From positions 1-64,000 of the forward strand of contig NZ_WTVK01000006.1 of NCBI RefSeq assembly GCF_012910805.1: 64,000 nucleotides of DNA. Direction: 5' to 3'. How positions within the stretch are numbered: the first letter of the stretch is position 1; each line of letters opens with the position of its first letter. The notes beneath the pieces were generated by a model. It had not been told where the DNA came from and made no database searches. It saw nothing but the letters and a program-made list of their open reading frames with translations. Origin of the DNA: Aromatoleum evansii. Lineage in GTDB: Bacteria > Pseudomonadota > Gammaproteobacteria > Burkholderiales > Rhodocyclaceae. Positions 33,129 to 43,213 of the stretch are shown piece by piece. The position numbers and the translations under genes are program-made.

Positions 33129-35186
33129 TTACTTCGACTCCGTGAAGATGCCCGGATCATCTGCAGGCAGCCGCGGGTAGCGTACGTAATCGACCAGCGC
33201 CCGCACCTCTGCCGGCGGAGGCGGAGTGAGCAGGCTGACGAGGACGATCGTGAGGAAACCCAGCGGCACGCCGAACACGCCGCTCGAAATCGGGCTGATG
33301 TCGAACCACGCGTTCTCCATCGAGCCGCCGAAGAAGGCATGCGTGCGGACGAAGTAGTAGATGGTTACGGCCGGCCCCGCGAGCATGCCTGCAACGGCGC
33401 CGGGCCGGTTCGCGCGCTTCCAGAAGATGCCCAGCACGAGCGCGGGGAAGAAGGCCGCCGCGGCAATCGAAAAGGCCAGCCCGACCATGAACAGGATGTT
33501 GTCCGGGCGCAAGGAGGCGACCCACGCGGCCACCACGGCGACCACCAGCAATTGCGACTTGGCGATGACCAGCCGGCGCTGCGTGCTGGCACCCGGGTTG
33601 ATGACCTTGTAGTAGAGGTCGTGCGACAGCGCATTGGAGATGGTAAGGAGGAGGCCGTCGGCGGTTGACAGTGCGGCAGCCAGGCCGCCCGCGGCGACGA
33701 GACCCGAGATGACGTAGGGCAAGCCGGCGATCTCGGGCGTCGCGAGCAGGATCACGTCGGTGTTGAGGCTGAGTTCGGCCAACTGGAGGATACCGTCGCC
33801 GTTGATGTCCTCGATGTTCACCATGCCCACCTTGCCCCATGAGACGAGCCAGTTCGGCAGCATCGCAATGCTGGTGCCGATGAGGTTGTTGTACACCTCC
33901 CACTTCGCGAACACCGCGTAGGCCGGCGCCGTGACGTACAGGAGGAAGATGAAGAACAGCGCCCAGAAAACCGATTTGCGCGCCTCGACCACGCCGGGCG
34001 TGGTGTAGTAGCGCATGAGCACGTGAGGCAGCGCGGCGGTCCCGACCATCAGCACGAAGACCAGCGCGAGGAAGTTGTTGCGTGCGGCCTCGCGCCGCTC
34101 CGGCGTATCGCCAGGGTGGGCCTGGGCGTGCCGCGGCGGGGGGCGCGACCGCTCGATCGCGTCGACCCGCGCCCGCTCCCAGAGTTGGCGAGCCTGCTCG
34201 GGCGTGCGCGGAAGATCGCGCAGCGCACGCTCCATGTGTGCGATGTCGCGCGCCGGGGCGTTGTTCAGGCGCAATGCGTTGAGGCGCTCGATGAGCTCGC
34301 GCCGCTCCGCGTCGAGCGAATCGGGCAGATGCTCGATCTTGGCAACGTAATCACTGGCACGCTGCTTGAACTGCTTGCGCACCGCCACCTCTGCGTCGTC
34401 GGTGAGCAGCTCGCTTTCCTTCTCGGAGAGATTGCCGAGCACCGTGCCGTACATGGCCGGCGCGACCGGTATGCCGGTGACCTTGTAGGAAAGGATCGTG
34501 ACCGGCACGAGGTAGGCGACGATCAGGATCACGTACTGGGCGACCTGCGTCCAGGTCACAGCCCGCATGCCGCCGAGGAAGGAGCACACGAGGATGCCTG
34601 CGAGGCCGACGAAGAGTCCGATCTCGAACTCGACGCTGACGAAGCGACTGGTGATCAGGCCGACCCCGTAGATCTGCGCAACCAGATAGACGAAGCTGGC
34701 GATGACGGCGGCGACCAGGCCCACGACGCGCGCGGCGTTGCCCTGGTAGCGCGCCCCGAGGAAGTCCGGAATCGTGTATTGACCGAACTTGCGCAGGTAG
34801 GGGGCGAGCAGGAGCGCAACGAGCACGAAGCCGCCCGTCCACCCGGTGACGAAGGCAAGCCCCTCGAAGCCGGAGAAGTACAGCGTGCCGGCGAGGCCGA
34901 TGTACGAGGCCGCGCTCATCCAGTCGGCTGCTGTCGCCATGCCGTTGAACATGGCAGGCACGCGGCGCCCCGCGACGTAGTACTCGGACACGTCGGCAGT
35001 GCGGCTCATCACGCCGATGCCGGCGTAGATCGCGATGGTCGCGAACAGGAAGACATGCCCGATCACGCCCGGCGACATGCCCATCTGCTCGCCGATCGCC
35101 AGCACCCCGACGAAGCCGATGAAACTGAGCGTATACCAAAGGTAGTACCGGCGCAGGCGGCGCGCGAAGGGCGACGGTCCGGTCAT
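33129..35186 (-). CDS. Na+/solute symporter (ActP-like, VC_2705 subfamily)
   Basis: 685 residues with about 13 membrane segments. Family marks include YYVAGRRVPAMFNGMATAAD, the Na-site region WMSAASYIGLAGTLYFSGFE and LSTADGLLLTISNALSHDLY. A charged insert of about 115 residues (roughly 265-380) separates two membrane blocks, as in this subfamily. These carry acetate or similar short acids into the cell with sodium. It is last in the operon with the sensor kinase genes. The small DUF4212 partner usually found before such symporters was not seen. Confidence 0.88.
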   Translation of the reverse strand: MTGPSPFARRLRRYYLWYTLSFIGFVGVLAIGEQMGMSPGVIGHVFLFATIAIYAGIGVMSRTADVSEYYVAGRRVPAMFNGMATAADWMSAASYIGLAGTLYFSGFEGLAFVTGWTGGFVLVALLLAPYLRKFGQYTIPDFLGARYQGNAARVVGLVAAVIASFVYLVAQIYGVGLITSRFVSVEFEIGLFVGLAGILVCSFLGGMRAVTWTQVAQYVILIVAYLVPVTILSYKVTGIPVAPAMYGTVLGNLSEKESELLTDDAEVAVRKQFKQRASDYVAKIEHLPDSLDAERRELIERLNALRLNNAPARDIAHMERALRDLPRTPEQARQLWERARVDAIERSRPPPRHAQAHPGDTPERREAARNNFLALVFVLMVGTAALPHVLMRYYTTPGVVEARKSVFWALFFIFLLYVTAPAYAVFAKWEVYNNLIGTSIAMLPNWLVSWGKVGMVNIEDINGDGILQLAELSLNTDVILLATPEIAGLPYVISGLVAAGGLAAALSTADGLLLTISNALSHDLYYKVINPGASTQRRLVIAKSQLLVVAVVAAWVASLRPDNILFMVGLAFSIAAAAFFPALVLGIFWKRANRPGAVAGMLAGPAVTIYYFVRTHAFFGGSMENAWFDISPISSGVFGVPLGFLTIVLVSLLTPPPPAEVRALVDYVRYPRLPADDPGIFTESK

Positions 35187-35253
35187 GCGGGCAGTCGTCC
35201 GTTCGGGCGGCGCAACGCAGATCCCGAGGATTCACGCCGCGAGGGTTCGGCCT

Positions 35254-37422
35254 TCAATACTTCACCCTCGCGTAGTACGACTTCTCCGCGGCTTCGCGCG
35301 CCTGGCGCAGGGTGCGGATGCCCATTGCCGCGAGCAGCGGAATCATCTTCAGGAAGACCTCCGCGGTGACGATCGCATCGCCCAGGGCCGTGTGCCGCCC
35401 GAGGATGGGCAGGTTGAGCCGTTCGGCGATCGCCTCGAGGCGGTGCGATTCCTGATTCGGGTGAATGACCGCGGACAGCAGCAAGGTGTCGAGCACGGGC
35501 TGGTCGAAGCGGATGCCGGTCGCTTTCTCCTTCAGCTGCAGGAAGCGCATGTCGAATGCCGCATTGTGCGCGATCAGCACCGTGTCCTCGGCGAACGCAT
35601 GGAATGCCGGCAGCACGGCCTCGATGGTGGGCTGGTTCTTGAGCATGTCCTGGGTGATGCCGTGGATCTGCACCGACTCCGGCGACAGGTAACGGCACGG
35701 ATCCACGAGCTGCTCGAACGACTCCTGGCGCAGCAGCTTGCCATTGACGATGCGGGTGGCGCCGATCTGGATGATCTCGTCGCCCTGCGAGGGGTTGAGT
35801 CCGGTCGTCTCGGTGTCGAAAACGGTGTAGGTCAGCTCGGTGAGCAGGCGGTCGTCCAGCGCACGCGACTTGTCGGACCAGTTGAAGAGGTCGAAGTCGT
35901 AGTATTCGGGCCGGCTTTCGCCCTTCAGGATCGTCGCCTCATCGAGCTGCTCCTGCGGCACGGCCGCCGGCAGCAGGATGCGGAAGAACGCGCGGTGACG
36001 GACCTTCTCGCGCTCCAGCCACATCTCGCCGTCGTGACGCTCGATGACGTCGCGCACCGTCAGGGGGCTGTTCTCGTCGCCAAAGCGCATCGGCTCGAGT
36101 TCCCAGCTCATCACGGTCTCGGTGCTCATCGCCTGGCCGGACCAGATGAGGTCGAGGTGGACCAGGCGACCCGCTGCGCTCAGGCGGAAACGCACCTCGC
36201 GCACCTCGAACTCGTCCGAGAGGCGGTTCGCCAGGTACGTCAGCGCCTGCAGCAGCGAGAAGCTGTCGACCTTGACCCACAGCGTCTCGTCGACCTCTTC
36301 CAGTTTCGTCGGCAAGCGGACGACGTTCTCGATGCGGCGTTGCACGGCGGCGATGAGGTCGGCCCCGAGCATCTCCTCGAGCGGCCAGCGCGCCTTGAGG
36401 GAGTCGGCGAATTCGTTGGCGGTCTCGTCGAGCCGCGTGCTCATCGCCCGCACCTCGTCGCGGATCACGGTGCGGAAACGCTCGCGCAGGTCTTCCTGCA
36501 GATCGGGATACTCGAGCATCTCGGCCGCGGCGCGCACGTTGGCGAGCGCGGCGCGGTTGCCTTCGGTGAGCGTATGCAGCATCTGGTCGCGCTTCGATTC
36601 CGTCTCGAAGGTGCGCGTGATGTTGTCGAGCATGAGGATGAAGCCGGTGATGGCCCGCTCGCCACCCTCCCCCTGCGTCACGGAAAGCACCGGCGCCATC
36701 TGCGCCCGCAGCAGCTGGCCGGCACGCGTGGTCGTGACGAAGTTCGCGACCGGCTGGGTCGCGCTGCGCCGCAGCCGATGCTGGATGCTTTCCAGCGCGT
36801 GATTGACGAGATTGCGCTCGAACACCGCATAGATCGAACGCCCGAGCCCGATCAGCTCGCCACCGCCAGCGACTGCCGGCGCGTCGGACAAGGCGCGGAA
36901 CTGCTGCCGAGCGCGGTGGTTGTAGAGCAGGATGCGGCCGTCGAGGTTGCACACGACTACGCTCTGCGTGAGCTCCGACATGAGGGCCGCGAGGCGGTTC
37001 TTCTCCTCCTCGACGGAGTGCTTGGCCTGCGAGATCTGCGCCTCGACATCCTGCAGCAACTCGTCGCGCTGCTGCGCCAAAGCGTTCACGGCCTGCGAGA
37101 GCGCCTGCACCTCGGGCGGCCCCTCGGGCTTGACGCGGAATTCGTGATTCGCGCCGAGCATCAGCTTGAGGTGCTCCTCCATGCGCAGGAGCCCCCGGAC
37201 ATATTGCCGGAACAGGTTGCGCACGACCGCCATGCCGACCGCGAAACCGGCGATGGTCATCAGCGTACCCAGCGGCAGGTGCGGCACGACCGCGTCGATG
37301 AGGCGCCCGCGGTCGGCCTCGCCCGCTTCCAGCCACACCAACCCGGCCGTCAGCACGAAGGGGCCCGTCATCAGCAACGCGAGGATGCACACCGCGAGGA
37401 TGAAACGCGCACGAGCGGTCAT
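35254..37422 (-). CDS. Membrane sensor fused to DnaQ-like 3'-5' exonuclease
   Basis: 722 residues: two membrane helices near the N-terminus (LAVCILALLMTGPFVLTAGL and LGTLMTIAGFAVGMAVV), a HAMP-like/coiled region, a PAS-like domain (LTQSVVVCNLDGRILLYNHR), a kinase-like dimerisation and ATPase region that is degenerate, then an epsilon-type exonuclease with all DEDDh elements (YTVFDTETTGL, LIAHNAAFDMRFL, HTALGDAIVT). It follows the response regulator by three bases. Similar fusions are known in betaproteobacteria beside symporters, but what the exonuclease does is unknown. Confidence 0.8.
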   Translation of the reverse strand: MTARARFILAVCILALLMTGPFVLTAGLVWLEAGEADRGRLIDAVVPHLPLGTLMTIAGFAVGMAVVRNLFRQYVRGLLRMEEHLKLMLGANHEFRVKPEGPPEVQALSQAVNALAQQRDELLQDVEAQISQAKHSVEEEKNRLAALMSELTQSVVVCNLDGRILLYNHRARQQFRALSDAPAVAGGGELIGLGRSIYAVFERNLVNHALESIQHRLRRSATQPVANFVTTTRAGQLLRAQMAPVLSVTQGEGGERAITGFILMLDNITRTFETESKRDQMLHTLTEGNRAALANVRAAAEMLEYPDLQEDLRERFRTVIRDEVRAMSTRLDETANEFADSLKARWPLEEMLGADLIAAVQRRIENVVRLPTKLEEVDETLWVKVDSFSLLQALTYLANRLSDEFEVREVRFRLSAAGRLVHLDLIWSGQAMSTETVMSWELEPMRFGDENSPLTVRDVIERHDGEMWLEREKVRHRAFFRILLPAAVPQEQLDEATILKGESRPEYYDFDLFNWSDKSRALDDRLLTELTYTVFDTETTGLNPSQGDEIIQIGATRIVNGKLLRQESFEQLVDPCRYLSPESVQIHGITQDMLKNQPTIEAVLPAFHAFAEDTVLIAHNAAFDMRFLQLKEKATGIRFDQPVLDTLLLSAVIHPNQESHRLEAIAERLNLPILGRHTALGDAIVTAEVFLKMIPLLAAMGIRTLRQAREAAEKSYYARVKY

Positions 37423-37425
37423 CCG

Positions 37426-37797
37426 TCAGTGCTCCGCAAGCATGCTGCGTACGCGCTCCACGAGTTCCTTGGTCGAGAACGGCTTGGTCATGTAGGCGTC
37501 CGCCCCGAGGGCCAGCCCCTTCGCGACCTCGGTGTCGCGCCCCTTGGCGGTCAGCATCAGGATGCGCACCGACTGCAGCTCGGGATTGGACTTAACCTCC
37601 TGGCACACCTCGAAACCGCTCTTCTTCGGCATCATCACGTCGAGCAGCACGAGATCGGGCTTCTCGGAGCGGATGCGCCGCGCCGCCTCGTCGCCGTCAC
37701 TGGCGATGCTCACTTCGTAGCCCTCGCGCTTCATGAGGAACTCGAGTGAAATGACAATGTTCTGTTCGTCGTCGGCAATCAGTATTTTTTTGGCCAT
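37426..37797 (-). CDS. Single-domain response regulator
   Basis: 123 residues, one receiver domain: acid pair in LIADDEQN, phospho-Asp in DLVLLDVMMP, Thr in ILMLTAKG and Lys in AYMTKPF. There is no output domain, so it must signal by protein contact, unlike the LuxR-type CrbR/CbrB partners of similar kinases. GGGGAG precedes the ATG. It lies between the symporter-kinase gene and the sensor-exonuclease gene; either could be its phosphodonor or target. Confidence 0.9.
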   Translation of the reverse strand: MAKKILIADDEQNIVISLEFLMKREGYEVSIASDGDEAARRIRSEKPDLVLLDVMMPKKSGFEVCQEVKSNPELQSVRILMLTAKGRDTEVAKGLALGADAYMTKPFSTKELVERVRSMLAEH

Positions 37798-37822
37798 GCT
37801 CTCCCCTTTCCTTCCTCGTATT

Positions 37823-40582
37823 CTAAGTCATTGCGCGGTCCGGGCCGTTGCCGGCCTCGGGCGACAGCGGCAGGACGAAGCTGAACGTGGCGCCTTCTCC
37901 CGGTCTTGACTGCACCCACAGCCTGCCGCCGAAGTGCTCGACGATCTGCCGGCTGATCGGCAATCCAAGCCCGGTGCCCTGCGGACGCGAGCGCTCGTCG
38001 CCGCCCTGGCGGAACTTCTCGAAGATCACCCCCAGCTGCTCCGGCGCGATACCGGGTCCGTTGTCGGTCACATCCACGCGGACCTGGCCCACATCGCACG
38101 TCAGCCGCACACGCGCCACGCCGGCATCGGTCGGCACGAACTTCGCCGCATTGGAAATCAGGTTCAACAGGACCTGCAGCAAGCGGTCGCGATCGGCGCG
38201 CAGGCGAGGCGCGCTGTCGGGAAGGTCCAGCTCGAGCAAGGCCCCGCGGTCGCGGAACAACTGCTCGGTGGTCTCCACGGCATGCGCCACCAGTTCGCGC
38301 ATGTCGATGTCGGTGTTGTGCCATTCGGCATGGCCCGACTCGATCTTCGCCATGTCCAGCACCTGATTCACCAGCCGCGTCAGGCGTTCCGTCTCGGAGA
38401 CGATGATGCCGAGGAAGCGTTTGCGGTCCTTGAGGTCGATCCTGGGATCGTCCAGCAGCATCTCCGAAAACGCGCGGATGGAGGTAAGCGGAGTGCGCAG
38501 TTCATGCGTCACCGAGGACATGAAATCGTCCTTGAGCCGGTCGAGCTCCTGCAGACGTTCGTTGGCGGCCCGCAGTTCGGCGGTTGCCGCCTCCAGCGCC
38601 TGCGACTTCTCCTCCAGCTCGTGCGAATACGCACGCACCTGCGAGGCTTCGTCGAGGATATCCATCACCTCGTCCAGCCCGAGCGGCTCCTCCTGCACCA
38701 CGGACGACACCATCACGCGCGCGGATGCACTGCCGATGGCGCCGGCCAGCTGGGTTTCGGCAAACTGCACCAGCCCGGCGTCGGGTTTCAGTTCGGCGAT
38801 GCTGGCAACACCACGTTCGCGCGCGTACGACTCGAACATCCGACGAGCCCGCTCCGCGCCCAGAAAGCGCGCCACGAGCGGCTGCAGGTCCTGAACCTGC
38901 GCGCTGCCGCGCCAGAAGGTCGCCGGGGCGTCCTGTCCGCGGCTGAAGACGTCGACGAAGAGCGTCGCCTGCGTCGCCTCCTGCCCCGTGGGCACGCGTG
39001 CGAGCGACACGAGCACGTAGCATGCGATGTTCGCGGTCAGGCTCCAGAACAGCGCATGGCTGATGCTGTCCAGCCCTGCCAGGCCGAAGAGCTGTTCGGG
39101 GCGCAGGTAATCGAATCCGAACAGTCCCTGGTCGAGGAAGGCCCGGTCCAGCCAGCCGGACTTCGCCACGGAGGGCAGCATCAGGGTATAGGCCCACACG
39201 ACGAAGCCCGCCAGCAGGCCGGCGAGCGCGCCTTCGCGGGTGCCACCGCGCCAGTACATGCCACCCAGCATCGCCGGCGCGAACTGCGCGACCGCGGCGA
39301 AGCTGATCAACCCGATGCTCACCAGCGCGTAGGCCTCGCCGGCGAGGCGGAAATACAGGTAGCCCAGCAGCAGCACGACGACGATCGCGCCGCGACGAAT
39401 GCCGAGCAGAAGTCCGGTGAGGTCCGGATGGTCGCTGCGCTTGAAGCGCTCCGTGCTCAGCAGCAGCGGCATCACGAGGTCGTTGCACACCATCGTCGAC
39501 ACGGCGATCGTCTCGACGATGACCATGCCCGTCGCAGCGGAAAGACCACCGATGAAGGCCAGCAGCGCGAGTGCGCTTTCGCCATGCGCCAGCGGCAGGG
39601 AAAGGACGAAAGTGTCGGGATCGACGGTGCCCCGGCCGAAATACAGCAGTCCCCCCAGCGCGATCGGCAGCACGAAGATGTTGATCAGCAGCAGGTAGCC
39701 GGGAAAAAGCCAGGTCGCGCGGCGCAGGTGCTGCTCGTTCACGTTCTCGACGACCGTCACCTGGAACTGGCGCGGCAGGAAGATCACCGACAGCATCGCG
39801 AGCAGCGTCAGCGCGAACCAGCCGCCGTAGCCCGCCGAGCTCGCGGTCCTGAGACTCAGCAGGGCCGCGAGCTCGGGATCCGCAAAGGCGCGCGCGAAGA
39901 TGTCGTCGAATCCTTCATACACGCTCCAGGTGACGAAGCCGCCGACGATGAGGAAGGCCAGCAGCTTGACGACCGACTCGAACGCGATCGCCGCAACCAT
40001 GCCTTCGTGGCGTTCTGCGGCGTCGAGGTGGCGGGCGCCGAACAGCACCGTGAACAGCGCGAGCGTCAGCGCGACATACAGCGTGCCGTCATTGAACCAG
40101 CTCGCCGCGGCAAAAGGAAAGACGCCACTGTTGTCGCTGCCCGTGAGCACGGAATAGCCGCTGGAGATCGCCTTCAGTTGCAGCGCGATGTAGGGCACCA
40201 TGCCGACCACCGCGATGATGGTCACCAGGCCGCCCAGCAGGTGGCTCTTGCCGTAGCGGCTGGCGATGAAGTCGGCGATCGACGTGATGCGGTAGGTGCG
40301 CGAGATGCGGATCATCTTCAGCAGCACCACCCAAGACAGACTCATCGCAAGCGTCGGCCCGAGGTAGATCGGCAGGAACCACACCCCGCCGGATGCCGCA
40401 CGCCCGACACTGCCGAAATAGGTCCACGCCGTGCAGTACACGGCGAGCGACATCGCGTAGGTCCACGGATTCGCGATGATCGAGCGTCCCTGCTCCGCAC
40501 GCCGGTCGCCGTACCAGGCGACCGCGAACAGCACCAGCAGGTACGCGAACGATGCGGCGACTACGACGGTGCCCGACAGCAT
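37823..40582 (-). CDS. Symporter-histidine kinase (CbrA/CrbS type)
   Basis: 919 residues. The N-terminal 520 or so form a sodium/solute symporter of about 13 helices (WTYAMSLAVYCTAWTYFGSV, VGMVPYIALQLKAIS, GGLSAATGMVIVETIAVSTM). A linker domain and a coiled coil lead to the kinase: H-box SSVTHELRTPLTSIRAFSEM, N-box NLISNAAKF, then TDNGPGIAPEQLG and GTGLGLPIS. In gammaproteobacteria CrbS and CbrA sense carbon sources and CrbS switches on acs. ATG 40582 has GAGGAGG five bases before it and lies ten bases after the preceding gene. Confidence 0.92.
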   Translation of the reverse strand: MLSGTVVVAASFAYLLVLFAVAWYGDRRAEQGRSIIANPWTYAMSLAVYCTAWTYFGSVGRAASGGVWFLPIYLGPTLAMSLSWVVLLKMIRISRTYRITSIADFIASRYGKSHLLGGLVTIIAVVGMVPYIALQLKAISSGYSVLTGSDNSGVFPFAAASWFNDGTLYVALTLALFTVLFGARHLDAAERHEGMVAAIAFESVVKLLAFLIVGGFVTWSVYEGFDDIFARAFADPELAALLSLRTASSAGYGGWFALTLLAMLSVIFLPRQFQVTVVENVNEQHLRRATWLFPGYLLLINIFVLPIALGGLLYFGRGTVDPDTFVLSLPLAHGESALALLAFIGGLSAATGMVIVETIAVSTMVCNDLVMPLLLSTERFKRSDHPDLTGLLLGIRRGAIVVVLLLGYLYFRLAGEAYALVSIGLISFAAVAQFAPAMLGGMYWRGGTREGALAGLLAGFVVWAYTLMLPSVAKSGWLDRAFLDQGLFGFDYLRPEQLFGLAGLDSISHALFWSLTANIACYVLVSLARVPTGQEATQATLFVDVFSRGQDAPATFWRGSAQVQDLQPLVARFLGAERARRMFESYARERGVASIAELKPDAGLVQFAETQLAGAIGSASARVMVSSVVQEEPLGLDEVMDILDEASQVRAYSHELEEKSQALEAATAELRAANERLQELDRLKDDFMSSVTHELRTPLTSIRAFSEMLLDDPRIDLKDRKRFLGIIVSETERLTRLVNQVLDMAKIESGHAEWHNTDIDMRELVAHAVETTEQLFRDRGALLELDLPDSAPRLRADRDRLLQVLLNLISNAAKFVPTDAGVARVRLTCDVGQVRVDVTDNGPGIAPEQLGVIFEKFRQGGDERSRPQGTGLGLPISRQIVEHFGGRLWVQSRPGEGATFSFVLPLSPEAGNGPDRAMT

Positions 40583-40592
40583 CCCCGCCTCC

Positions 40593-40793
40593 TCAACGTG
40601 CGCCGCGTTCGGCAATCCACGCGACCACCGCGATCAGCAGCGCCCAGACGATGAACAGGCAGGCCCACAGCATCGGCATGCCGAAGAAGGGTTCGGACCT
40701 GTCGAGCAGGGACAGCACGGGATAGTTGAACAGCAACGCTCCGCCCAGGAACGTCGCGACGAGCCTCTGACCAGCCAGACCTCTGCGCATCAT
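40593..40793 (-). CDS. Small two-helix membrane protein
   Basis: A 66-residue protein with two membrane segments (VATFLGGALLFNYPVLSLL and MLWACLFIVWALLIAVVAWI) and a charged end. GGGAG precedes ATG 40793. It is first of the five-gene operon and lies directly before the symporter-kinase, a pairing seen with other symporter-type sensors. Likely an accessory subunit or stability factor of the symporter domain. Confidence 0.7.
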   Translation of the reverse strand: MMRRGLAGQRLVATFLGGALLFNYPVLSLLDRSEPFFGMPMLWACLFIVWALLIAVVAWIAERGAR

Positions 40794-40872
40794 GTCTCCC
40801 TCATGATGACGATGGCTACCCGGAGTATACCGGGGCCCGCCCGGGCCCTCGCGAAGCGATCTCCCGGGCAGG

Positions 40873-40900
40873 AAAAAAAAGGCGCGCTTGCGCGCGCCTT
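40873..40900 (-). terminator. Intrinsic terminator after acs
   Basis: AAGGCGCGC pairs with GCGCGCCTT around a short loop (40879-40900), followed on the minus strand by a run of T (40873-40880). It separates acs from the sensor operon downstream. Confidence 0.9.
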
Positions 40901-40991
40901 CTCCTCCTCCCACTGCCGGCTCGCGCCGGCTTGCCTCAATTATTCTTATGCGGGGCCGGTCTCTCGCGGACCGGTCTCCCGTCATGAAGGG

Positions 40992-42965
40992 TCAGCCCGC
41001 GGCTTGCTTGAGCTGGTCCAGGATCGCCGGGTTCTCGAGGGTCGACGTATCCTGGGTGATCTCCTCACCCTTCGCCAGCTGACGCAGCAGCCGGCGCATG
41101 ATCTTGCCCGAACGGGTCTTCGGCAGGTTCTCGCCGAAACGGATGTCCTTGGGCTTGGCGATGGGTCCGATCTCGTGGCCGACCCAGTTCTGCAGGTCCT
41201 TGATCATCGCCTTGGCGTCTTCACCGGTCGGACGCGCCCCCTTGAGCACGACGAAGGCGACGATGGCCTCGCCCGTCAGGTCGTCCGGACGGCCCACGAC
41301 CGCGGCCTCGGCAACCTTCTCGTGTGCCACGAGCGCCGATTCGATTTCCATCGTGCCCATGCGGTGGCCCGAGACGTTCAGCACGTCGTCGATGCGGCCG
41401 GTGATCGTGAAGTAGCCGGTTTCCTTGTCGCGGATCGCGCCGTCGCCGGCCAGATACAGCTGGCCCTTGAAGTCGTCCGGGTAGTAGGACTTCTTGAAGC
41501 GCTCGGGATCGCCCCAGATCGTGCGGATCATCGACGGCCACGGACGCTTGACGACGAGGATGCCGCCCTGCCCGTTCGGCACTTCGGTACCCGTCTCGTC
41601 CACCACGGCGGCGATGATGCCCGGGAAGGGCAGCGTGCAGGAGCCCGGCACCAGCGGCGTCGCGCCCGGCAGCGGGGTGATCATGTGGCCGCCGGTTTCG
41701 GTCTGCCAGAAGGTATCGACGATCGGGCAACGGCCGCCGCCGACGTTCTCGTGGTACCACTCCCACGCGGCCGGGTTGATCGGCTCGCCCACCGAGCCGA
41801 GGATGCGCAGGCTCGACAGGTTGTAGTTCTTCGGATGGACGGTCGGGGTGTTCTCCGCGGCCTTGATCAGCGAGCGGATCGCGGTCGGCGCGGTGTAGAA
41901 GATGTTGACCTTGTGGTCCTGGATCATCTTCCAGAAGCGGCCGGCGTCCGGGTAGGTCGGCACGCCTTCGAACACGATCTCGGTTGCGCCGCAGGCGAGC
42001 GGGCCGTAGGTGATGTAGGTGTGACCGGTGACCCAACCGATGTCCGCGGTGCACCAGAAGACGTCGTTCGGCTTGATGTCGAACGTGTACTTCATGGTCA
42101 GGATCGCGTGCAGCAGGTAGCCGCCGGTCGAATGCTGGACGCCCTTCGGTTTGCCCGTGGAGCCAGAGGTGTAGAGCAGGAACAGCGGATGCTCGGCATC
42201 GACCCATTCCGGCTCGCAGGTTTCGGCCTGGCTGGCGCAGACCTCATGGAACCACTTGTCGCGGCCCTCGACCATCGTGCAGGCACCGCCGGTGCGCTGG
42301 ACGACGACGACGTTCTTGATGGACTCGCAGCCACCCATGCCGAGCGCTTCGTCGGCGATCGGCTTCAGCGGCAGCGCCTTGCCGCCGCGGAACTGGCCGT
42401 CGGAGGTGATCAGCGCAACGGCGCCGGCGTCGTTGATGCGGTCGCGCAGCGCCTGGGCGGAGAAGCCGCCGAAGACGATGGAATGGGTCGCGCCGATGCG
42501 GGCGCAGGCCTGCATCGCGACGACGCCTTCGATCGACATCGGCAGGTAGATGACGACGCGGTCGCCCTTCTTGACGCCCATGTCGCGCAGCGCGTTGGAG
42601 AACTTGCAGACACGCGCCAGCAGGTCCTTGTAGGTGACGCGGGTGACTTCGCCGTTGTCGGCTTCGAAGATCAGCGCGACCTTGTCGCCGAGCCCGTTAT
42701 TGACGTTGCGGTCGAGGCAGTTGTAGGAGACGTTCAGCTGACCGTCGGCGAACCACTTGAAGAAGGGGGCGTTGCTCTCGTCCAGGACCTGGGTGAAAGG
42801 CTTTTTCCACTCGACCAATTCGCGGGCCTGACGCGCCCAGTAGCCCTCGTAATCGTCCTCGGCTTCCTTGCACAGCGCGCGGTAGGCGTCCATGCCCGAC
42901 ACCGCGGCGTTCTTGACCATCTCTTCCGACGGGTAATACAGACGGGGCTGCTGTTCGTTCGACAT
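40992..42965 (-). CDS. acs: Acetyl-CoA synthetase (AMP-forming)
   Basis: 657 residues, full length for Acs. It converts acetate, ATP and CoA to acetyl-CoA through acetyl-AMP in the cytoplasm. Visible motifs: [11 protein letters not shown] (phosphate loop), [32 protein letters not shown] and, near the end, [11 protein letters not shown] with the Lys that is acetylated to switch the enzyme off. The gene is followed by its own terminator, then by the symporter-kinase operon on the same strand, which probably senses and imports acetate. It is divergent from fumarase, sharing a 248-bp promoter region. Confidence 0.97.
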   Translation of the reverse strand: MSNEQQPRLYYPSEEMVKNAAVSGMDAYRALCKEAEDDYEGYWARQARELVEWKKPFTQVLDESNAPFFKWFADGQLNVSYNCLDRNVNNGLGDKVALIFEADNGEVTRVTYKDLLARVCKFSNALRDMGVKKGDRVVIYLPMSIEGVVAMQACARIGATHSIVFGGFSAQALRDRINDAGAVALITSDGQFRGGKALPLKPIADEALGMGGCESIKNVVVVQRTGGACTMVEGRDKWFHEVCASQAETCEPEWVDAEHPLFLLYTSGSTGKPKGVQHSTGGYLLHAILTMKYTFDIKPNDVFWCTADIGWVTGHTYITYGPLACGATEIVFEGVPTYPDAGRFWKMIQDHKVNIFYTAPTAIRSLIKAAENTPTVHPKNYNLSSLRILGSVGEPINPAAWEWYHENVGGGRCPIVDTFWQTETGGHMITPLPGATPLVPGSCTLPFPGIIAAVVDETGTEVPNGQGGILVVKRPWPSMIRTIWGDPERFKKSYYPDDFKGQLYLAGDGAIRDKETGYFTITGRIDDVLNVSGHRMGTMEIESALVAHEKVAEAAVVGRPDDLTGEAIVAFVVLKGARPTGEDAKAMIKDLQNWVGHEIGPIAKPKDIRFGENLPKTRSGKIMRRLLRQLAKGEEITQDTSTLENPAILDQLKQAAG

Positions 42966-43084
42966 ACTGACCTCTCCTCAACTATTCAAAGTAATTGAAG
43001 CGCCCTGCCGGGCCGACCGGTCGAGCCGGTCTTGTTAGTCGTTCGCTGAAGATGCTGCTTTCGCGATCTGGTCCGCATTTAAGG

Positions 43085-43101
43085 CTGTGTATCTTACACA
43101 G
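43085..43101. promoter_or_regulatory. 17-bp palindrome between acs and fumarase
   Basis: CTGTGTA, TCT, TACACAG: perfect 7-bp arms in the divergent acs/fumarase promoter region, about 110 bp from either gene. A plausible operator controlling one or both genes. Confidence 0.45.
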
Positions 43102-43213
43102 GACTTACACCCATCCGCCGTGGAACATTGCCCATTCCGGTGGGACTTCACGGGCTGCGGGCTGCTAGAATTGCGCCCCTACCGAGTGACCCGGCCTTAC
43201 CAGGAGATGCGCC

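Noticed and set aside
35185-40654. Very long plus-strand open frames opposite the kinase and exonuclease genes
   Set aside because: They are high-GC shadows rich in Arg, His and Gln; the minus strand has complete, recognisable domains throughout.
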